The notes under the pieces were generated by a model. That model did no database searches, was not told the DNA's origin, and saw nothing but the letters and a program-made list of their open reading frames with translations. Positions 50,452-59,725 of a DNA stretch of 64,000 nt are shown here, piece by piece; the first letter of the stretch is position 1; each line of letters begins with the position of its first letter. The stretch comes from CAWEDP01 sp963807925 (GTDB taxonomy: Bacteria > Acidobacteriota > Vicinamibacteria > Vicinamibacterales > CAVVIG01): positions 620,001 through 684,000 of the forward strand of contig CAWEDP010000002.1 of assembly GCA_963807925.1 (NCBI GenBank). The letters are read 5' to 3'. The translations under genes and the position numbers were made by a program.

Positions 50452-51117
50452 GTGACTGACTGGTCCTCCACGCCTCATCCGGTTGGCGACACCCCGTGGT
50501 CGTTCCCCCCGCCGGCCGACTGGCCCGACGGCGATCTGGTGGCCATGGGAGCGGACTTGGGGCCCTCGACGCTCATCGCGGCGTACCGGCAGGGCCTGTT
50601 CCCGATGGAGCGGCACGGGCGCGCGCGGACGCTGGCCTGGTGGTCGCCCGATCCGCGCGGAATCCTGCCGCTCGATGGGCTGCGGGTGACGCGCTCGATG
50701 CGCCAGAGCGCCAAGCGCTACGAGATACGCGTGGATACGCGCTTTGTCGAGGTCATGCGCGCCTGCGCCAACCCGTTGCGCGCGGGCGGGTGGATCACCT
50801 CCGAGTTCGTCGAGGCGTACGCGAAGCTGCACGAGCTCGGCTGGGCGCACAGCATCGAGGCGCTCGATCGCGACGGCCAGCTGGCCGGCGGGCTGTACGG
50901 CGTACGGATCAACGGGCTGTTCGCCGGCGAATCGATGTTTCACCTGGGGCGCGACGCTTCGAAAGTCGCGCTGATGGCGCTCGTGGACCGCGTGCGGGAC
51001 GCCGGGATGTCGCTGCTCGACGTGCAGTGGCGCACCGACCACCTCGCCTCGCTCGGGGCGATCGACGTCGCGCGTCCGCAGTACCTGCAACTGCTCGCGG
51101 CGGCCGTCGCCGGATAG
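50452..51117 (+). CDS. aat: leucyl/phenylalanyl-tRNA--protein transferase
   Basis: 221 residues, GTG start. Transfers Leu or Phe from tRNA to N-terminal Arg/Lys of proteins, marking them for ClpS-ClpAP degradation (N-degron pathway). The family pattern is complete: WPDGDLVAMGADL, YRQGLFPME, LAWWSPDPRGILPLDGLRV, CANPLRAGGWI, YAKLHELGWAHSIE, LAGGLYGVRINGLFAGESMFH and DVQWRTDHLASLGA. Typical length. Flanked by two secreted-protein genes on the minus strand and probably monocistronic. Confidence 0.96.
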   Translation: MTDWSSTPHPVGDTPWSFPPPADWPDGDLVAMGADLGPSTLIAAYRQGLFPMERHGRARTLAWWSPDPRGILPLDGLRVTRSMRQSAKRYEIRVDTRFVEVMRACANPLRAGGWITSEFVEAYAKLHELGWAHSIEALDRDGQLAGGLYGVRINGLFAGESMFHLGRDASKVALMALVDRVRDAGMSLLDVQWRTDHLASLGAIDVARPQYLQLLAAAVAG

Positions 51118-51136
51118 CGCACGTCCCGGACCGCAC

Positions 51137-52735
51137 TTAGGGCAGGCGGACGCGGCGAACGATGAACGCGGCGACACCCTTCGATCCGCGATCGTCATCG
51201 TCGGTGGACCCGGACCGGGCGCCGTCGGTCCCGACGAGGTAAGAGAGTTCGTCGCCGGAAATCGTCGCGAAGGTCGGCCCCGCGGCGTCCAGCGCGGCCT
51301 CGATGACAGCGACCGTCGTCATCGATCGTCCCGAGGAATTCAGATCGATCTTGAGCAGACGGCGCGATCCGTCCGCCGTGCGTTGAACGGCGATGAGACT
51401 GTTGCCGTACGAGCGGATGCGTTCGATCGCGCCGGCGTCGAACCCGTCGGGTGCCGCGAGGAGCGCCGTCGTCCCGGTCCGCAGGTCCACCCGCGACACG
51501 CCCGCGCGTTGCGCCACGTAGAGCACGCTGTCGTCGGCGGTCGCGGCGACGCTTGTCGGATCCTGGAGATTCACGCGCGCCGCCGATTCGAGCCGTGCCG
51601 ATTGCGGCTTCAGCAGAAGGAGCCGCTGGCCGATCGCATCGAGGGCCACCACGGTGCCGGACGGGGTGACGCCGAGGTCGATGACGTTCATCGGCTCGAG
51701 CCCGGCATCCGCCTTCGTGGACTTGAGCGGACGCCCCGAGAGCAACTGCAGCTTGTGAATCACCCAATCGTGGTCCCCGGTGCCGGTGGCCACCCACAGG
51801 TCGCCGCGCCGCGCGTCGATTTCCAGCGCCGCGATGTCGTGGAAGCCGGCGGAGTCGGCACGGACGAGATCGACGGGATGATCCGCACCATCGCCGACGA
51901 CAAACAGCCGGCGACCGCGGAGATCGCCAGCGACGAACCGCGCCGAGACCGCGTCGTACGCAAGGCCCGCAGGGGAAAACCCGGGCATTGCAATGTGGAC
52001 CACGTCCTCGATGCGCTCAGGCTTGAACGTCGGCAGCGCTTTCGGGGCCGGCCGGACGGGCGCCGCCCCGGGCGCGGGCGGCGCGGGCGCGGGCGAAACT
52101 GCGGCCGGTGCGGCAGCCGGCGCGGCCGCGGTGGGCGCTGGTATGGCGGGCTCGAGCGCGTTCGCTCGACCGCCCGTACGCGCCGCCGGCCGGCCTTTCG
52201 GGGCCGCCGCGCGCCCGGACCTGGCGCCCCCCCCGGGCGCAACGGCCGGCGCTGCGGCTGGAGCCGCCGCTGACGCCGCCCCGACGCGGTCGATCTGCGC
52301 CTGCACGTCGGGCCATCCTGGCAACGCACGTGTCGCCTGGAAGTCGTCGTTGGTCTCGGCGTCGGTGGCGACGCCCATCTCGGCGAGGCGCTGCAGCATG
52401 ATGAGCGCGTCGTGCGGACGGCCGCTCAGGCACTGGGCGCGGGCCAGCACGTACATGAGCGCGGGGTCTCTCGGCGGGCCCGTCTGCACGGTCCGCCAGG
52501 CCAGGTCGTGGAACGTTTCGTATTCCTTGCGGTCGGCCGCGTCGAGCGCCAGCCGCTGGCACTCGTGCCATTCCTGACAGGTGGCCGGCGGCCTCGAGGC
52601 CCCACCCGCCGCCTGCGCCAGCGCGGCATCGGGATACAGCAGAGACAGCAGCCCCCGGGAGACCACGACAACCAGCAGTTGCGCCAGGGAGTGCACGCGC
52701 GGGAAGGACCGAGTAGCGGCGCGCCGTTGGATCAC
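51137..52735 (-). CDS. secreted protein with Ala/Pro-rich linker and beta-propeller-like C-terminus
   Basis: 532 residues starting at GTG. A long signal or membrane anchor (about 15-41, cleavage near ALAQA), a helical tetratricopeptide-like region (about 55-135: AWRTVQTGPPRDPALMYVLARAQ), an Ala/Pro-rich linker (about 150-235), and a C-terminal domain (about 245-520) with repeated short motifs resembling NHL or SMP-30-type propellers (PAGLAYDAVSARFVAGDLRGRRLFVV; TVVALDAIGQRLLLL; DSVLYVAQRAGVSRVDL). Function unknown. Converges with the aat gene, 19 bp apart. Confidence 0.65.
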   Translation of the reverse strand: MIQRRAATRSFPRVHSLAQLLVVVVSRGLLSLLYPDAALAQAAGGASRPPATCQEWHECQRLALDAADRKEYETFHDLAWRTVQTGPPRDPALMYVLARAQCLSGRPHDALIMLQRLAEMGVATDAETNDDFQATRALPGWPDVQAQIDRVGAASAAAPAAAPAVAPGGGARSGRAAAPKGRPAARTGGRANALEPAIPAPTAAAPAAAPAAVSPAPAPPAPGAAPVRPAPKALPTFKPERIEDVVHIAMPGFSPAGLAYDAVSARFVAGDLRGRRLFVVGDGADHPVDLVRADSAGFHDIAALEIDARRGDLWVATGTGDHDWVIHKLQLLSGRPLKSTKADAGLEPMNVIDLGVTPSGTVVALDAIGQRLLLLKPQSARLESAARVNLQDPTSVAATADDSVLYVAQRAGVSRVDLRTGTTALLAAPDGFDAGAIERIRSYGNSLIAVQRTADGSRRLLKIDLNSSGRSMTTVAVIEAALDAAGPTFATISGDELSYLVGTDGARSGSTDDDDRGSKGVAAFIVRRVRLP

Positions 52736-52831
52736 GTGACAACGATAGCGCAGATAAAGTCCGCCGTACCCGGAGCCGATGCAGATTCAAGAAGGTCTGC
52801 GCTTTGCCCGGGGGGTTCGGCGCTTGCACTC

Positions 52832-53950
52832 GTGAAAACGGCCATAGCCGCTCTCGTCCTGACCATCGCCGTCGGTGCCTCGGCCCCCGTGTCGGCCGGT
52901 GGCGCCGGCGGTGTTCGCGGAACGGTCGCCGACATCTCCGACGGTGTCTTGCCGGGTGTCACCGTCGAAGCGGCCGCACCTGACGGACGGCTCCTCGCCT
53001 CGACCGTCAGCGACGGCGTCGGCGAGTACGTGCTGTCGGCGTTGCCGGCCGGGCCGGTGGACGTCACCTTCCGGCTCGACGGCTTCGAGCCATCAGTGGT
53101 TCGGTTCACGGTCGAGGCCACGCGGGAGTTGCAGGCGCCGGTCCAGCACCTGGAGGTCGCGCGGCTCTCCGAAACGGTGCACGTGTACGCCAGGGCTCCC
53201 GAGCCTCCGCCGCCCGTCCCGTTGCGGGCACCGGATCCGATTCTGCCGCCGCCGGTGGTCATGCCGCTTCCCGAGCACGATCGCGCGTCGGTGTGCGGGC
53301 CGGCCAGGCCCGACCCCACCGTGACGAGCGTGGGGACGGTCACCTCGCTGCGCCGCGATGCCAGACGCCTCCTGTACGCGAAGGACGATCAGGTGACGAT
53401 CGCCGGCGGCGCGCTGAATGGCCTCACGGTCGGGCGGAACCTGGCCGTTCGTCGCTACTATCCGGTGACAGGCACGACCGGGCCGGCGCTGGCCGAGCAC
53501 ACGGCCGGCGTCGTGCAGATCGTCTCCGCCGACGAGCGCACGTCCATCGGCGTCGTGATCTATGCCTGCGACGAAATCCGGAAGGACGACTTCCTGGCGC
53601 CATTCGTCGCCGAGCCTGTGCGCGCGCCCGATCCCGCGGGCATCCCGGTGTTCTACGACGCCGCCCGGATTCTCTTCGCCGACGAGGGTCAGATGCTCGG
53701 GGCGCCCGACCGGCTGATGGTGATCGATCGCGGTGGCAATTACGGGATGGCGCCCGGACAACGCCTGACGATCTTCCGCCGGGAGCGCCGCGGTTCCAAG
53801 CCGCTGGTGCTCGGCGGGGCGATCGTGGTCGCCCTGCGCGGCGAATCGGCCACGATTCGCATCGAACAGGCTGTCGAGCCGATCCTCGTCGGCGACTGGG
53901 TTGCCTCGCAACGGCCCTCCGTCGCGCGGAGTGCCTCGGGCCGCCGATAA
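52832..53950 (+). CDS. secreted protein with carboxypeptidase-regulatory-like domain
   Basis: 372 residues from GTG 52832 (TTCGG upstream, weak). Signal peptide with cleavage near VSAGG. A carboxypeptidase-regulatory-like beta-sandwich (about 28-110: VRGTVADISDGVLPGVTVEA and FRLDGFEPSVVRFTVEA) is followed by a Pro-rich linker and a second domain (about 170-360) with LLYAKDDQVTIAGGALNGLTVGRNLAVRRYY and a later partly repeated GMAPGQRLTIFRRERRG, which suggests two similar halves. These domains are typical of surface proteins in acidobacteria. Function unknown. Confidence 0.7.
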   Translation: MKTAIAALVLTIAVGASAPVSAGGAGGVRGTVADISDGVLPGVTVEAAAPDGRLLASTVSDGVGEYVLSALPAGPVDVTFRLDGFEPSVVRFTVEATRELQAPVQHLEVARLSETVHVYARAPEPPPPVPLRAPDPILPPPVVMPLPEHDRASVCGPARPDPTVTSVGTVTSLRRDARRLLYAKDDQVTIAGGALNGLTVGRNLAVRRYYPVTGTTGPALAEHTAGVVQIVSADERTSIGVVIYACDEIRKDDFLAPFVAEPVRAPDPAGIPVFYDAARILFADEGQMLGAPDRLMVIDRGGNYGMAPGQRLTIFRRERRGSKPLVLGGAIVVALRGESATIRIEQAVEPILVGDWVASQRPSVARSASGRR

Positions 53951-53965
53951 GCGCTCGCGCCGGAT

Positions 53966-55495
53966 CTAGTCGGTTGCAAGCGCGTCGTCGATCGCGGCGG
54001 GTGCCCGATCCGCGGGCCGGCCGCTCAGTTTGCGGCCCAGCACGCGCCACGCCAGCACGAGCGACGTGACAACGAGCGCCGTTTCCCCGACCATGAACGT
54101 CATCACGACGATGTCCCAGAGCGGGCGATGGTCGTAGAGCCAGGGAAAATCGAGCGAATGGAGGCCGTGATAGAGCCACCGCCGCATCCAGCCGCGCGCC
54201 GAGTAGGTCTGCACGACGCGCGCGGTCTTCGGATCGATGTAGTACCGCGTGCGATCGCCGTCGTGCAGTTCGGCGAGAATCACCGGGAGCGGACGCTGGC
54301 GGTGGCGGTCGAGATAATAGCGGTCGTACCGCTCGAGCACGCTGATATCGACCCCGCCCGCCGACGCGGCCGCCGACGAGAGCACGGCGATGATGCGGTC
54401 GGGATCGAACCCGGCGAGCGGAGCCCCGTCGATCGGCACCACGCGGGTGTCGCCGGGGGCGATCGTGGCGAGATACACCGGTTCGCCCGCGAACGAGGTG
54501 AGCTCCAGTTGCTTGGCGCGGAAGGCACCCAGCGCTGCAAGCGCCTGGCGCGGCGGCTTCGCCTCGAAGGCCGGGAGCGCCGCGGTTGCGCCCCGAAGCG
54601 CCTGGACGATGCCGACGCTGCGCCGGCCGGCGCCGGGCGGGCCACCGCTCTCCAAAGGAAACGGCTCCATCGACAGCAGCCCGCTGAAGGCCCACGTGAG
54701 CGCGCCGAGACCGAACAAGAGGCCGAGGGCGGCGTGCCAGCGCTTCTGGCCGCGGTACGGAAGGCTCGTCGGTCTCCCCAGGTAGCGATATCGCTTCGCC
54801 GGCGAGTACCGCCAGACGCCGACCACCAGCCCGAGCAGCGCGGCGAGCGCGCCGGCGGCTGACGACCAGACGACGACCCGACTCCATTGCCGCCCGTGTT
54901 TTCGGAGCGGCGTGAAGTACAGCCAGTGGGGGATGGCGCCCAGGTACGCCCCCCAGCGCGAGGCGGTCGTCGTGTACTGCAGGACTTCGCCGGATGCCTG
55001 CGACACGTACACCTGCTGGCCGTCGGGCCACGAGTACTTCCAGAGCGGTGCGACGTCGGCGATCCGGATCTGCAGCGTCCACTGATCGACCTCGTCCACT
55101 CTCAGAACCGTGGCGGCGCCCGGCGCCTGTCCGCTCCAGGCCGACGCGATCCGATCGACCATCGCTCTCGACACGTCGATCTGCTCGTCGCCGGTGTCGG
55201 CGTAGACGATCGCGTCGCCGGGCCCCGGCCCGAAGCGATAGACGGGCCGGCCGTCGAAGGTGGCGAGACGGACCTGGCGCGGCGACTCGAGGCCCGCCCG
55301 TGACGCCGCCTCCAGAGGCGACAGCCGAATCGTGGACGCCTCGAGCGCCGGGGCGCGCTCGAGGCGGTCGGCCGCCGTGATGTCCGGATAGTCCCAGTAC
55401 ATCATCACGATGCCCGAGGGAAACCACAGGAGAAACAGCAGGCACAGCGCCACGCCGAGCCAGCGGTGGAGGAAGACGAGCCCTCGGATGATCAT
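53966..55495 (-). CDS. PepSY-associated membrane protein
   Basis: 509 residues. Four membrane segments are spread through the protein (about 8-30, 210-240, 265-290 and 470-490), with extracytoplasmic PepSY-type regions between them. FLHRWLGVALCLLFLLWFPSGIVMMYWDYP at the start is the family's HRWLG signature, and VLHDG-like LHDGDRTRYYIDPKTARVV and YHGLHSLDFPWLYDHRPLWD follow near the end. Such proteins are often linked to metal or haem uptake and to flavin-based reduction, but a specific role cannot be inferred here. It is followed by the adenosine deaminase gene on the same strand. Confidence 0.82.
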   Translation of the reverse strand: MIIRGLVFLHRWLGVALCLLFLLWFPSGIVMMYWDYPDITAADRLERAPALEASTIRLSPLEAASRAGLESPRQVRLATFDGRPVYRFGPGPGDAIVYADTGDEQIDVSRAMVDRIASAWSGQAPGAATVLRVDEVDQWTLQIRIADVAPLWKYSWPDGQQVYVSQASGEVLQYTTTASRWGAYLGAIPHWLYFTPLRKHGRQWSRVVVWSSAAGALAALLGLVVGVWRYSPAKRYRYLGRPTSLPYRGQKRWHAALGLLFGLGALTWAFSGLLSMEPFPLESGGPPGAGRRSVGIVQALRGATAALPAFEAKPPRQALAALGAFRAKQLELTSFAGEPVYLATIAPGDTRVVPIDGAPLAGFDPDRIIAVLSSAAASAGGVDISVLERYDRYYLDRHRQRPLPVILAELHDGDRTRYYIDPKTARVVQTYSARGWMRRWLYHGLHSLDFPWLYDHRPLWDIVVMTFMVGETALVVTSLVLAWRVLGRKLSGRPADRAPAAIDDALATD

Positions 55496-55513
55496 GACGC
55501 CCGCGCGAATCGA

Positions 55514-56608
55514 CTAGCGGGATCGCCTCTTGAGCGATGCGCGCGCCTTCGCATACCCCGGCTTGATCACCTCGTAGATGAGCGGGAGGCGGCGGTTGTA
55601 GGGGAGGAAGGCGCTCTTCATCGAGTTGATCGTGATCTTCTCCAGATCGTCGATGTCCAGCCCGAACACCTGCTGCGCCAGCTCGAACTCGTGGGTCATC
55701 GTCGTGTCGCTCATCAGGCGGTCGTCGGTGTTCAGCGTGACGCGGAAGCTGTAGCGATAGTAGATGCCGAAGGGGTGCGTCTCGAGGCTCTCGGCGGCGC
55801 CCGTGTGGACGTTGCTGCTGAGGCAAATCTCGAGCGGAATGCGCTTGTCGAGAATGTACTGCGACAGGTACCCCATCCTGACGATCCGGGTCGGATCGTG
55901 CGCGTCGAGGCCGATGTCCTCGATGAGCCGCGTTGCGTGGCCGATGCGGTGGGCGCCGCACCACTGAATGGCCTGCCAGATGCTTTCCTTGCCGAACGCC
56001 TCGCCCGCGTGGATCGTGATGTTGAAGTTCTCGCGCTGGATGTAGTGGAAGGCGTCGACGTGCTTCTTGGGCGGGAAGCCGCCTTCTTCGCCGGCGAGAT
56101 CGAAGCCGACGACGCCGCGCTCCCTGAAATCGACGGCGAGCTCCGCCATCTCCTCCGACAGGCGCATGTTGCGCATGGCGCAGATAATCAGGCCGTACTC
56201 GACGCCGAAGTCCTTCTTCCCGCGCTCGAGTCCCTTCAGGACGGCGTTCACCACCTCGTCCCAGTGCAGCTTCTTCGACGTGTGGAAGACGGGCGCGAAC
56301 CGCGTTTCGACGTACACGACGCCGTCCTCGTGCATGTCCGCCATCATCTCGTAGGCGACCCGCTCGAGCGCCTCCTCGGTCTGCATGACGCCGCACGTGT
56401 GGGTGAACCCTTCGAGGTACATCGGCAGGCTGCCGCGCTGCGCGCCGCGGTGAAACCAGACCGCCAGCTCGCCCGCGTCGGTGGTGGGCAGCCCCTTGTA
56501 CCGTTGATCCCTCGCGAGATCGATGATGGTCTGCGGCCGCAGGCCGCCGTCGAGGTGATCGTGCAGAACCACTTTCGGGAGGGACCGGATGAACCCGTGA
56601 CGCTTCAT
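55514..56608 (-). CDS. add: adenosine deaminase (or adenine deaminase) family protein
   Basis: 364 residues. Zinc ligands are in LHDHLDGGLRP (HxH), IHAGEAFGKESIWQ (catalytic His-Ala-Gly-Glu), RIGHATRL and the terminal LNTDD. Hydrolytic deamination of adenosine to inosine is the usual reaction; related subfamilies act on adenine or cyclic-nucleotide-derived compounds. It overlaps the purine-type permease gene by 4 bp (ATGA), so the pair probably takes up and deaminates purine nucleosides or bases. Confidence 0.88.
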   Translation of the reverse strand: MKRHGFIRSLPKVVLHDHLDGGLRPQTIIDLARDQRYKGLPTTDAGELAVWFHRGAQRGSLPMYLEGFTHTCGVMQTEEALERVAYEMMADMHEDGVVYVETRFAPVFHTSKKLHWDEVVNAVLKGLERGKKDFGVEYGLIICAMRNMRLSEEMAELAVDFRERGVVGFDLAGEEGGFPPKKHVDAFHYIQRENFNITIHAGEAFGKESIWQAIQWCGAHRIGHATRLIEDIGLDAHDPTRIVRMGYLSQYILDKRIPLEICLSSNVHTGAAESLETHPFGIYYRYSFRVTLNTDDRLMSDTTMTHEFELAQQVFGLDIDDLEKITINSMKSAFLPYNRRLPLIYEVIKPGYAKARASLKRRSR

Positions 56609-58218
56609 GTCATCTCCACTTCGGGGGGGCGGGCCGGCTCGCGGGATGCCTTCGTCAGCCCGAACAGGAGGAGGACGACCGCCAGCATCATGTAGGCGAG
56701 CGCGAACTGATAGGGCACCTTCTGAAGTTCCGGCGAGAGGTTCCACGGCAGATACATCACGCCGTCCGGCGAGGCGGAGTGGATGACGCCGAAGAAGGTG
56801 AGGCCGGCCATGATGACCAGGTACAACGCCGAGACGGCGAGCCGCCGATCGATCAGCTCCGCGAGAAAGCCGCCCCAGAGCATCGCCGTCAGGATGAACC
56901 CGTTGCCGAGCGCGAAGGTGACGAGCGTTTCGGGCAGCGATTTCCCCGGCGCCTGGAGCAGCCGCTGGAGGTTCTCGGGCGGCACGATGTCCGGGTTGCC
57001 GAGCCGGATGGACAGCAGCCGGGCGACGGTCGGAAAGAACGCGAAGGCAACCGCCGGCGCGTGGCGCGCGGGACAGGCGATGAACGATTCGGCGACGATG
57101 TCGAGCGCGACGAAGATCAGAATCGGTCCCAGCACCGCGCGCGGAATCAGCTCGACAAAGAACGACACGTACCCGAGCATGCCGCCGAGGCCGATGAACA
57201 GCCCCGTCAGAATCGTGTATCCCGCGCGGGCGCCCATCCGCTTGTACGCCGGCTGACCGATATACGGCGTCGACTGGGCCACTCCGCCGCACAGGCCGGC
57301 GATCAGGGTCGCGACCGCTTCGGTCAGCAGGATGCCCCGCGTGTTGTAATCGTCGCCCGCGACCTTCGCGCTCTCGGTGACGTTGATGCCGCCGACGACC
57401 GTCAGCAGGCCGAACGGGATCGAGATCGGCAGATACCTGACCGCCCTCGTGATCCCCTGGACGAATCCCAAGGTCGGCGTCGGCAGGCCGAAGTGCAGCT
57501 CCATCGAGGGGGCGCCGCTATAGGTGCCGCCCATCCAGCCGGTCGCGCCGAACAGATAGTAGATGCCGGTCCCCACGAGGATCGCGGCCAGCACGCTTGG
57601 GAAGTTGCCCGGCAGGCGGATCCGCGCGACCAGCCCGTACAGAATCAGGCCGAGCGACAGCAGGCCGATGACCGGCACGCCGAACACGTCGACGAGCGGC
57701 GCCAGGCCGATCAGCGCCAGGCCGATGCCGGCGAGCGAACCGAGCAGGCCGGCCTGTGGCACCGCCCGCTGCACCCAGTGCCCGACGAAGGAGAACGCGA
57801 CCTTGAACAGGCCGATCATCACCATCGTCGCCATCCCGATGTACCACGTCATCATGGCGGCCTCGCGCTCGCCCAGGCCTTCGGCCTTCAGGCCGACGAA
57901 CGCCGGCCCGAGGACGACGAGCGCCATGCCGATGGTGGAGGGCGTGTCGAGGCCGAGCGGCATCGCCGTGACGTCGGGCGTGCCGGTCCGCCGCGCGAGG
58001 CGGAACGCCATCCATGTGTAGACCAGGTCGCCCACGAGCACACCGAACGCCGTGCCGGGAAACATCCGCGAGTACACGATGTCGGCGGGGAACCTGAAGA
58101 CGAGGATGAGCGTGCCCGCCAGGAAGGAGAGCACGGTCAGATTGTCGAACATCAGGCCGAAGAACCCGTTGAGATCGCCGAGCGCGAACCAGTGGTACCG
58201 GTGCGAGGGATGGTTCAT
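56605..58218 (-). CDS. NCS2-family purine/xanthine-uracil-type permease
   Basis: 537 residues with about fourteen hydrophobic segments, start MNHPSHRYHWFALGDLNGFFGLMFDNLTVL. The substrate region shows GINVTESAKVAGDDYNTRGILLTEAVA and FIACPARHAPAVAFAFFPT, and PIGQPAYKRMGARAGYT is seen in the preceding part. The pattern is like the AzgA-type adenine/guanine permease group, fitting its operon with a deaminase. Upstream of the ATG no Shine-Dalgarno is seen, but a TACAAT lies 10 nt away. Confidence 0.85.
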   Translation of the reverse strand: MNHPSHRYHWFALGDLNGFFGLMFDNLTVLSFLAGTLILVFRFPADIVYSRMFPGTAFGVLVGDLVYTWMAFRLARRTGTPDVTAMPLGLDTPSTIGMALVVLGPAFVGLKAEGLGEREAAMMTWYIGMATMVMIGLFKVAFSFVGHWVQRAVPQAGLLGSLAGIGLALIGLAPLVDVFGVPVIGLLSLGLILYGLVARIRLPGNFPSVLAAILVGTGIYYLFGATGWMGGTYSGAPSMELHFGLPTPTLGFVQGITRAVRYLPISIPFGLLTVVGGINVTESAKVAGDDYNTRGILLTEAVATLIAGLCGGVAQSTPYIGQPAYKRMGARAGYTILTGLFIGLGGMLGYVSFFVELIPRAVLGPILIFVALDIVAESFIACPARHAPAVAFAFFPTVARLLSIRLGNPDIVPPENLQRLLQAPGKSLPETLVTFALGNGFILTAMLWGGFLAELIDRRLAVSALYLVIMAGLTFFGVIHSASPDGVMYLPWNLSPELQKVPYQFALAYMMLAVVLLLFGLTKASREPARPPEVEMT

Positions 58219-58228
58219 GACTGGGCTG

Positions 58229-58234
58229 ATTGTA
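58229..58234 (-). promoter_or_regulatory. -10 box (TACAAT) of the permease-deaminase operon, leaderless layout
   Basis: TACAAT on the minus strand, 10 nt from the ATG at 58218, no Shine-Dalgarno between (CAGCCCAGTC). The rest of the 202-bp gap to the CoA-binding gene shows no convincing coding potential on either strand. Confidence 0.45.
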
Positions 58235-58420
58235 GTCGACGGTCTGCGACCCGGCGAGCGGCCACGGGGCGCGATCGCGGCGAGGCGGCCGGCTGCCGGC
58301 GGCCCGGCGACGATTTCCCGCCATCGCACCGGTTCGCCGTCCCAATCGCCCCAGGCGATCGCAAGATCCGCTGGGACGCCCCGGACGGCCGTTTGCATCG
58401 ACCCGCGTGGGAGCAAGGTC

Positions 58421-58870
58421 ATGACATCGAGAACATCGGTCGACGCCTTCCTCGCCGAACCGGCGCTCGCCATCGTCGGCATGTCGCGGTCCGGCAGGAA
58501 GTTCGGAAATGCCGCCTGCCGCGAGCTCACGTCGAAGGGCTATCGCATCTATCCCGTTCACCCTTCGGCAGACGCGATCGATGGGCATCCGTGCTACAGG
58601 CGGTTCGCGGATTTGCCCGAACGGGTGGGTGCCGTGCTGGTGATCGTGCCGCCGGGCGCAGCCCTGCGCGTGGTGCGCGACGCGGCAGCCGCGGGCATTC
58701 ACCGCGTGTGGCTGCAGCAGGGAGCCGAATCGCCTGACGTGCTCGATGCCTGCCGCACCCTCGGTCTCGACGTCGTGTCCGGCGAATGCGTGCTGATGTT
58801 CGCCAGGCCGACCGGCGTCCACAAGGCGCATCGCTGGATCACGGGGCTGCTCGGCAGGCTTCCGCGGTAG
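58421..58870 (+). CDS. CoA-binding domain protein (YccU-like)
   Basis: 149 residues. Rossmann-type CoA-binding fold: ALAIVGMSRSGRKFGNAACRELTSKGYRIYPVHP at the start, then AVLVIVPPGAALRVVRDAAAAGIHRVWLQQGAES and VVSGECVLMFARP. These blocks are close to those of succinyl-CoA-synthetase-like single-domain proteins. The physiological role is unknown. AGCAAGGTC precedes the ATG by a few bases. Confidence 0.88.
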   Translation: MTSRTSVDAFLAEPALAIVGMSRSGRKFGNAACRELTSKGYRIYPVHPSADAIDGHPCYRRFADLPERVGAVLVIVPPGAALRVVRDAAAAGIHRVWLQQGAESPDVLDACRTLGLDVVSGECVLMFARPTGVHKAHRWITGLLGRLPR

Positions 58871-58883
58871 ACTACGCGCCCGG

Positions 58884-59444
58884 ATGCGAAGCGATCTCGG
58901 CCTGCTCGACCTCCGGACGCGCCGGCAATGGCGACGGTGGCTCGACGCGCACCACGTGTCGAGCCCCGGCGTCTGGCTCGTGTACCACAAGCAGCACACC
59001 GGCGTGTCGTCGATTCCGTACGAAGAGTCGCTCCTCGAAGCGCTCTGCTTCGGCTGGATCGACAGCCTCATCAAGCGGCTGGACGAGGAGAGGTACGCGC
59101 GAAAGTTCACGCCGCGCCGGGCGGCCAGCAAGTGGTCCGACACCAATCGCCGGCAGTGGGCGGCGCTCAAGGCGGCCGGACTGCTGGCGCCGGCCGGTCT
59201 GGCCGCGGCGCCCACGGACAACCGCTACGGGGAGCGGCCGACGATTCCGGATCTCCCGGCATACATCGCCACCGCATTCAAGACCGACCGCCGGGCCTGG
59301 ACGTTCTTCCAGTCGCTCGCTCCCGGTTATCGACGGCAGTTCGTGGCGTGGATCCACACGGCCAGGCGGCCCGAGACCCGTGAGAAGCGCATCCGCGAAT
59401 CGATCGCGCGGCTTGCCGCCGGAGGGAAGCTCGGCCTGAAGTAG
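58884..59444 (+). CDS. YdeI/OmpD-associated family protein
   Basis: 186 residues. RTRRQWRRWLDAHHVSSPGVWLVYHKQHTG near the start, EALCFGWIDSLIKRLDEERYARKFTPRR in the middle and AFKTDRRAWTFFQSLAPGYRRQFVAWIHTARRPETREKRI toward the end are the family's blocks. YdeI members are associated with bacteriocin protection and outer-membrane traits; the mechanism is unclear. It starts 13 nt after the CoA-binding gene and may share its transcript. Confidence 0.87.
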   Translation: MRSDLGLLDLRTRRQWRRWLDAHHVSSPGVWLVYHKQHTGVSSIPYEESLLEALCFGWIDSLIKRLDEERYARKFTPRRAASKWSDTNRRQWAALKAAGLLAPAGLAAAPTDNRYGERPTIPDLPAYIATAFKTDRRAWTFFQSLAPGYRRQFVAWIHTARRPETREKRIRESIARLAAGGKLGLK

Positions 59445-59449
59445 CGCCG

Positions 59450-59716
59450 CTAGTCGGCGTCGGGCCGGTCGACGATGCGGAGCTGCATCCGCCGCAGCTC
59501 GGCGATCGCGCGGACGCGGTCCGACTCGAAGACCTGAAGGGGGATGGTGGCCAGGCCACCCCGATAGCGCATGAAGGTGCCGAGCTCCTCGCCGACGACG
59601 AGGGCGGGAATGCCGATGGCTTCGAGCGCCCCGCGGGCGAGCGACGCCTCGACGGTGGTGGTGAAGGTGGCAATCGTCACCAGCGCTTCGTCGGTGCGCC
59701 TTAGTCTCGTGCTCAT
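59450..59716 (-). CDS. small DUF2007-like signal-transducing-type protein
   Basis: 88 residues. The protein has TIATFTTTVEASLARGALEAIGIPALVVGEEL and IPLQVFESDRVRAIAELRRMQL; these are the beta-alpha-beta blocks of the DUF2007 domain, whose function is unknown. Its start lies 9 nt after the stop of the TauD-like gene on the same strand, so co-expression is likely. Confidence 0.75.
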   Translation of the reverse strand: MSTRLRRTDEALVTIATFTTTVEASLARGALEAIGIPALVVGEELGTFMRYRGGLATIPLQVFESDRVRAIAELRRMQLRIVDRPDAD

Positions 59717-59725
59717 GTCTTTCGC

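Noticed and set aside
58219..58420. Upstream extension of the permease gene or a small gene on the plus strand
   Set aside because: Both translations look like random GC-rich sequence; the family's permease start is at 58218.
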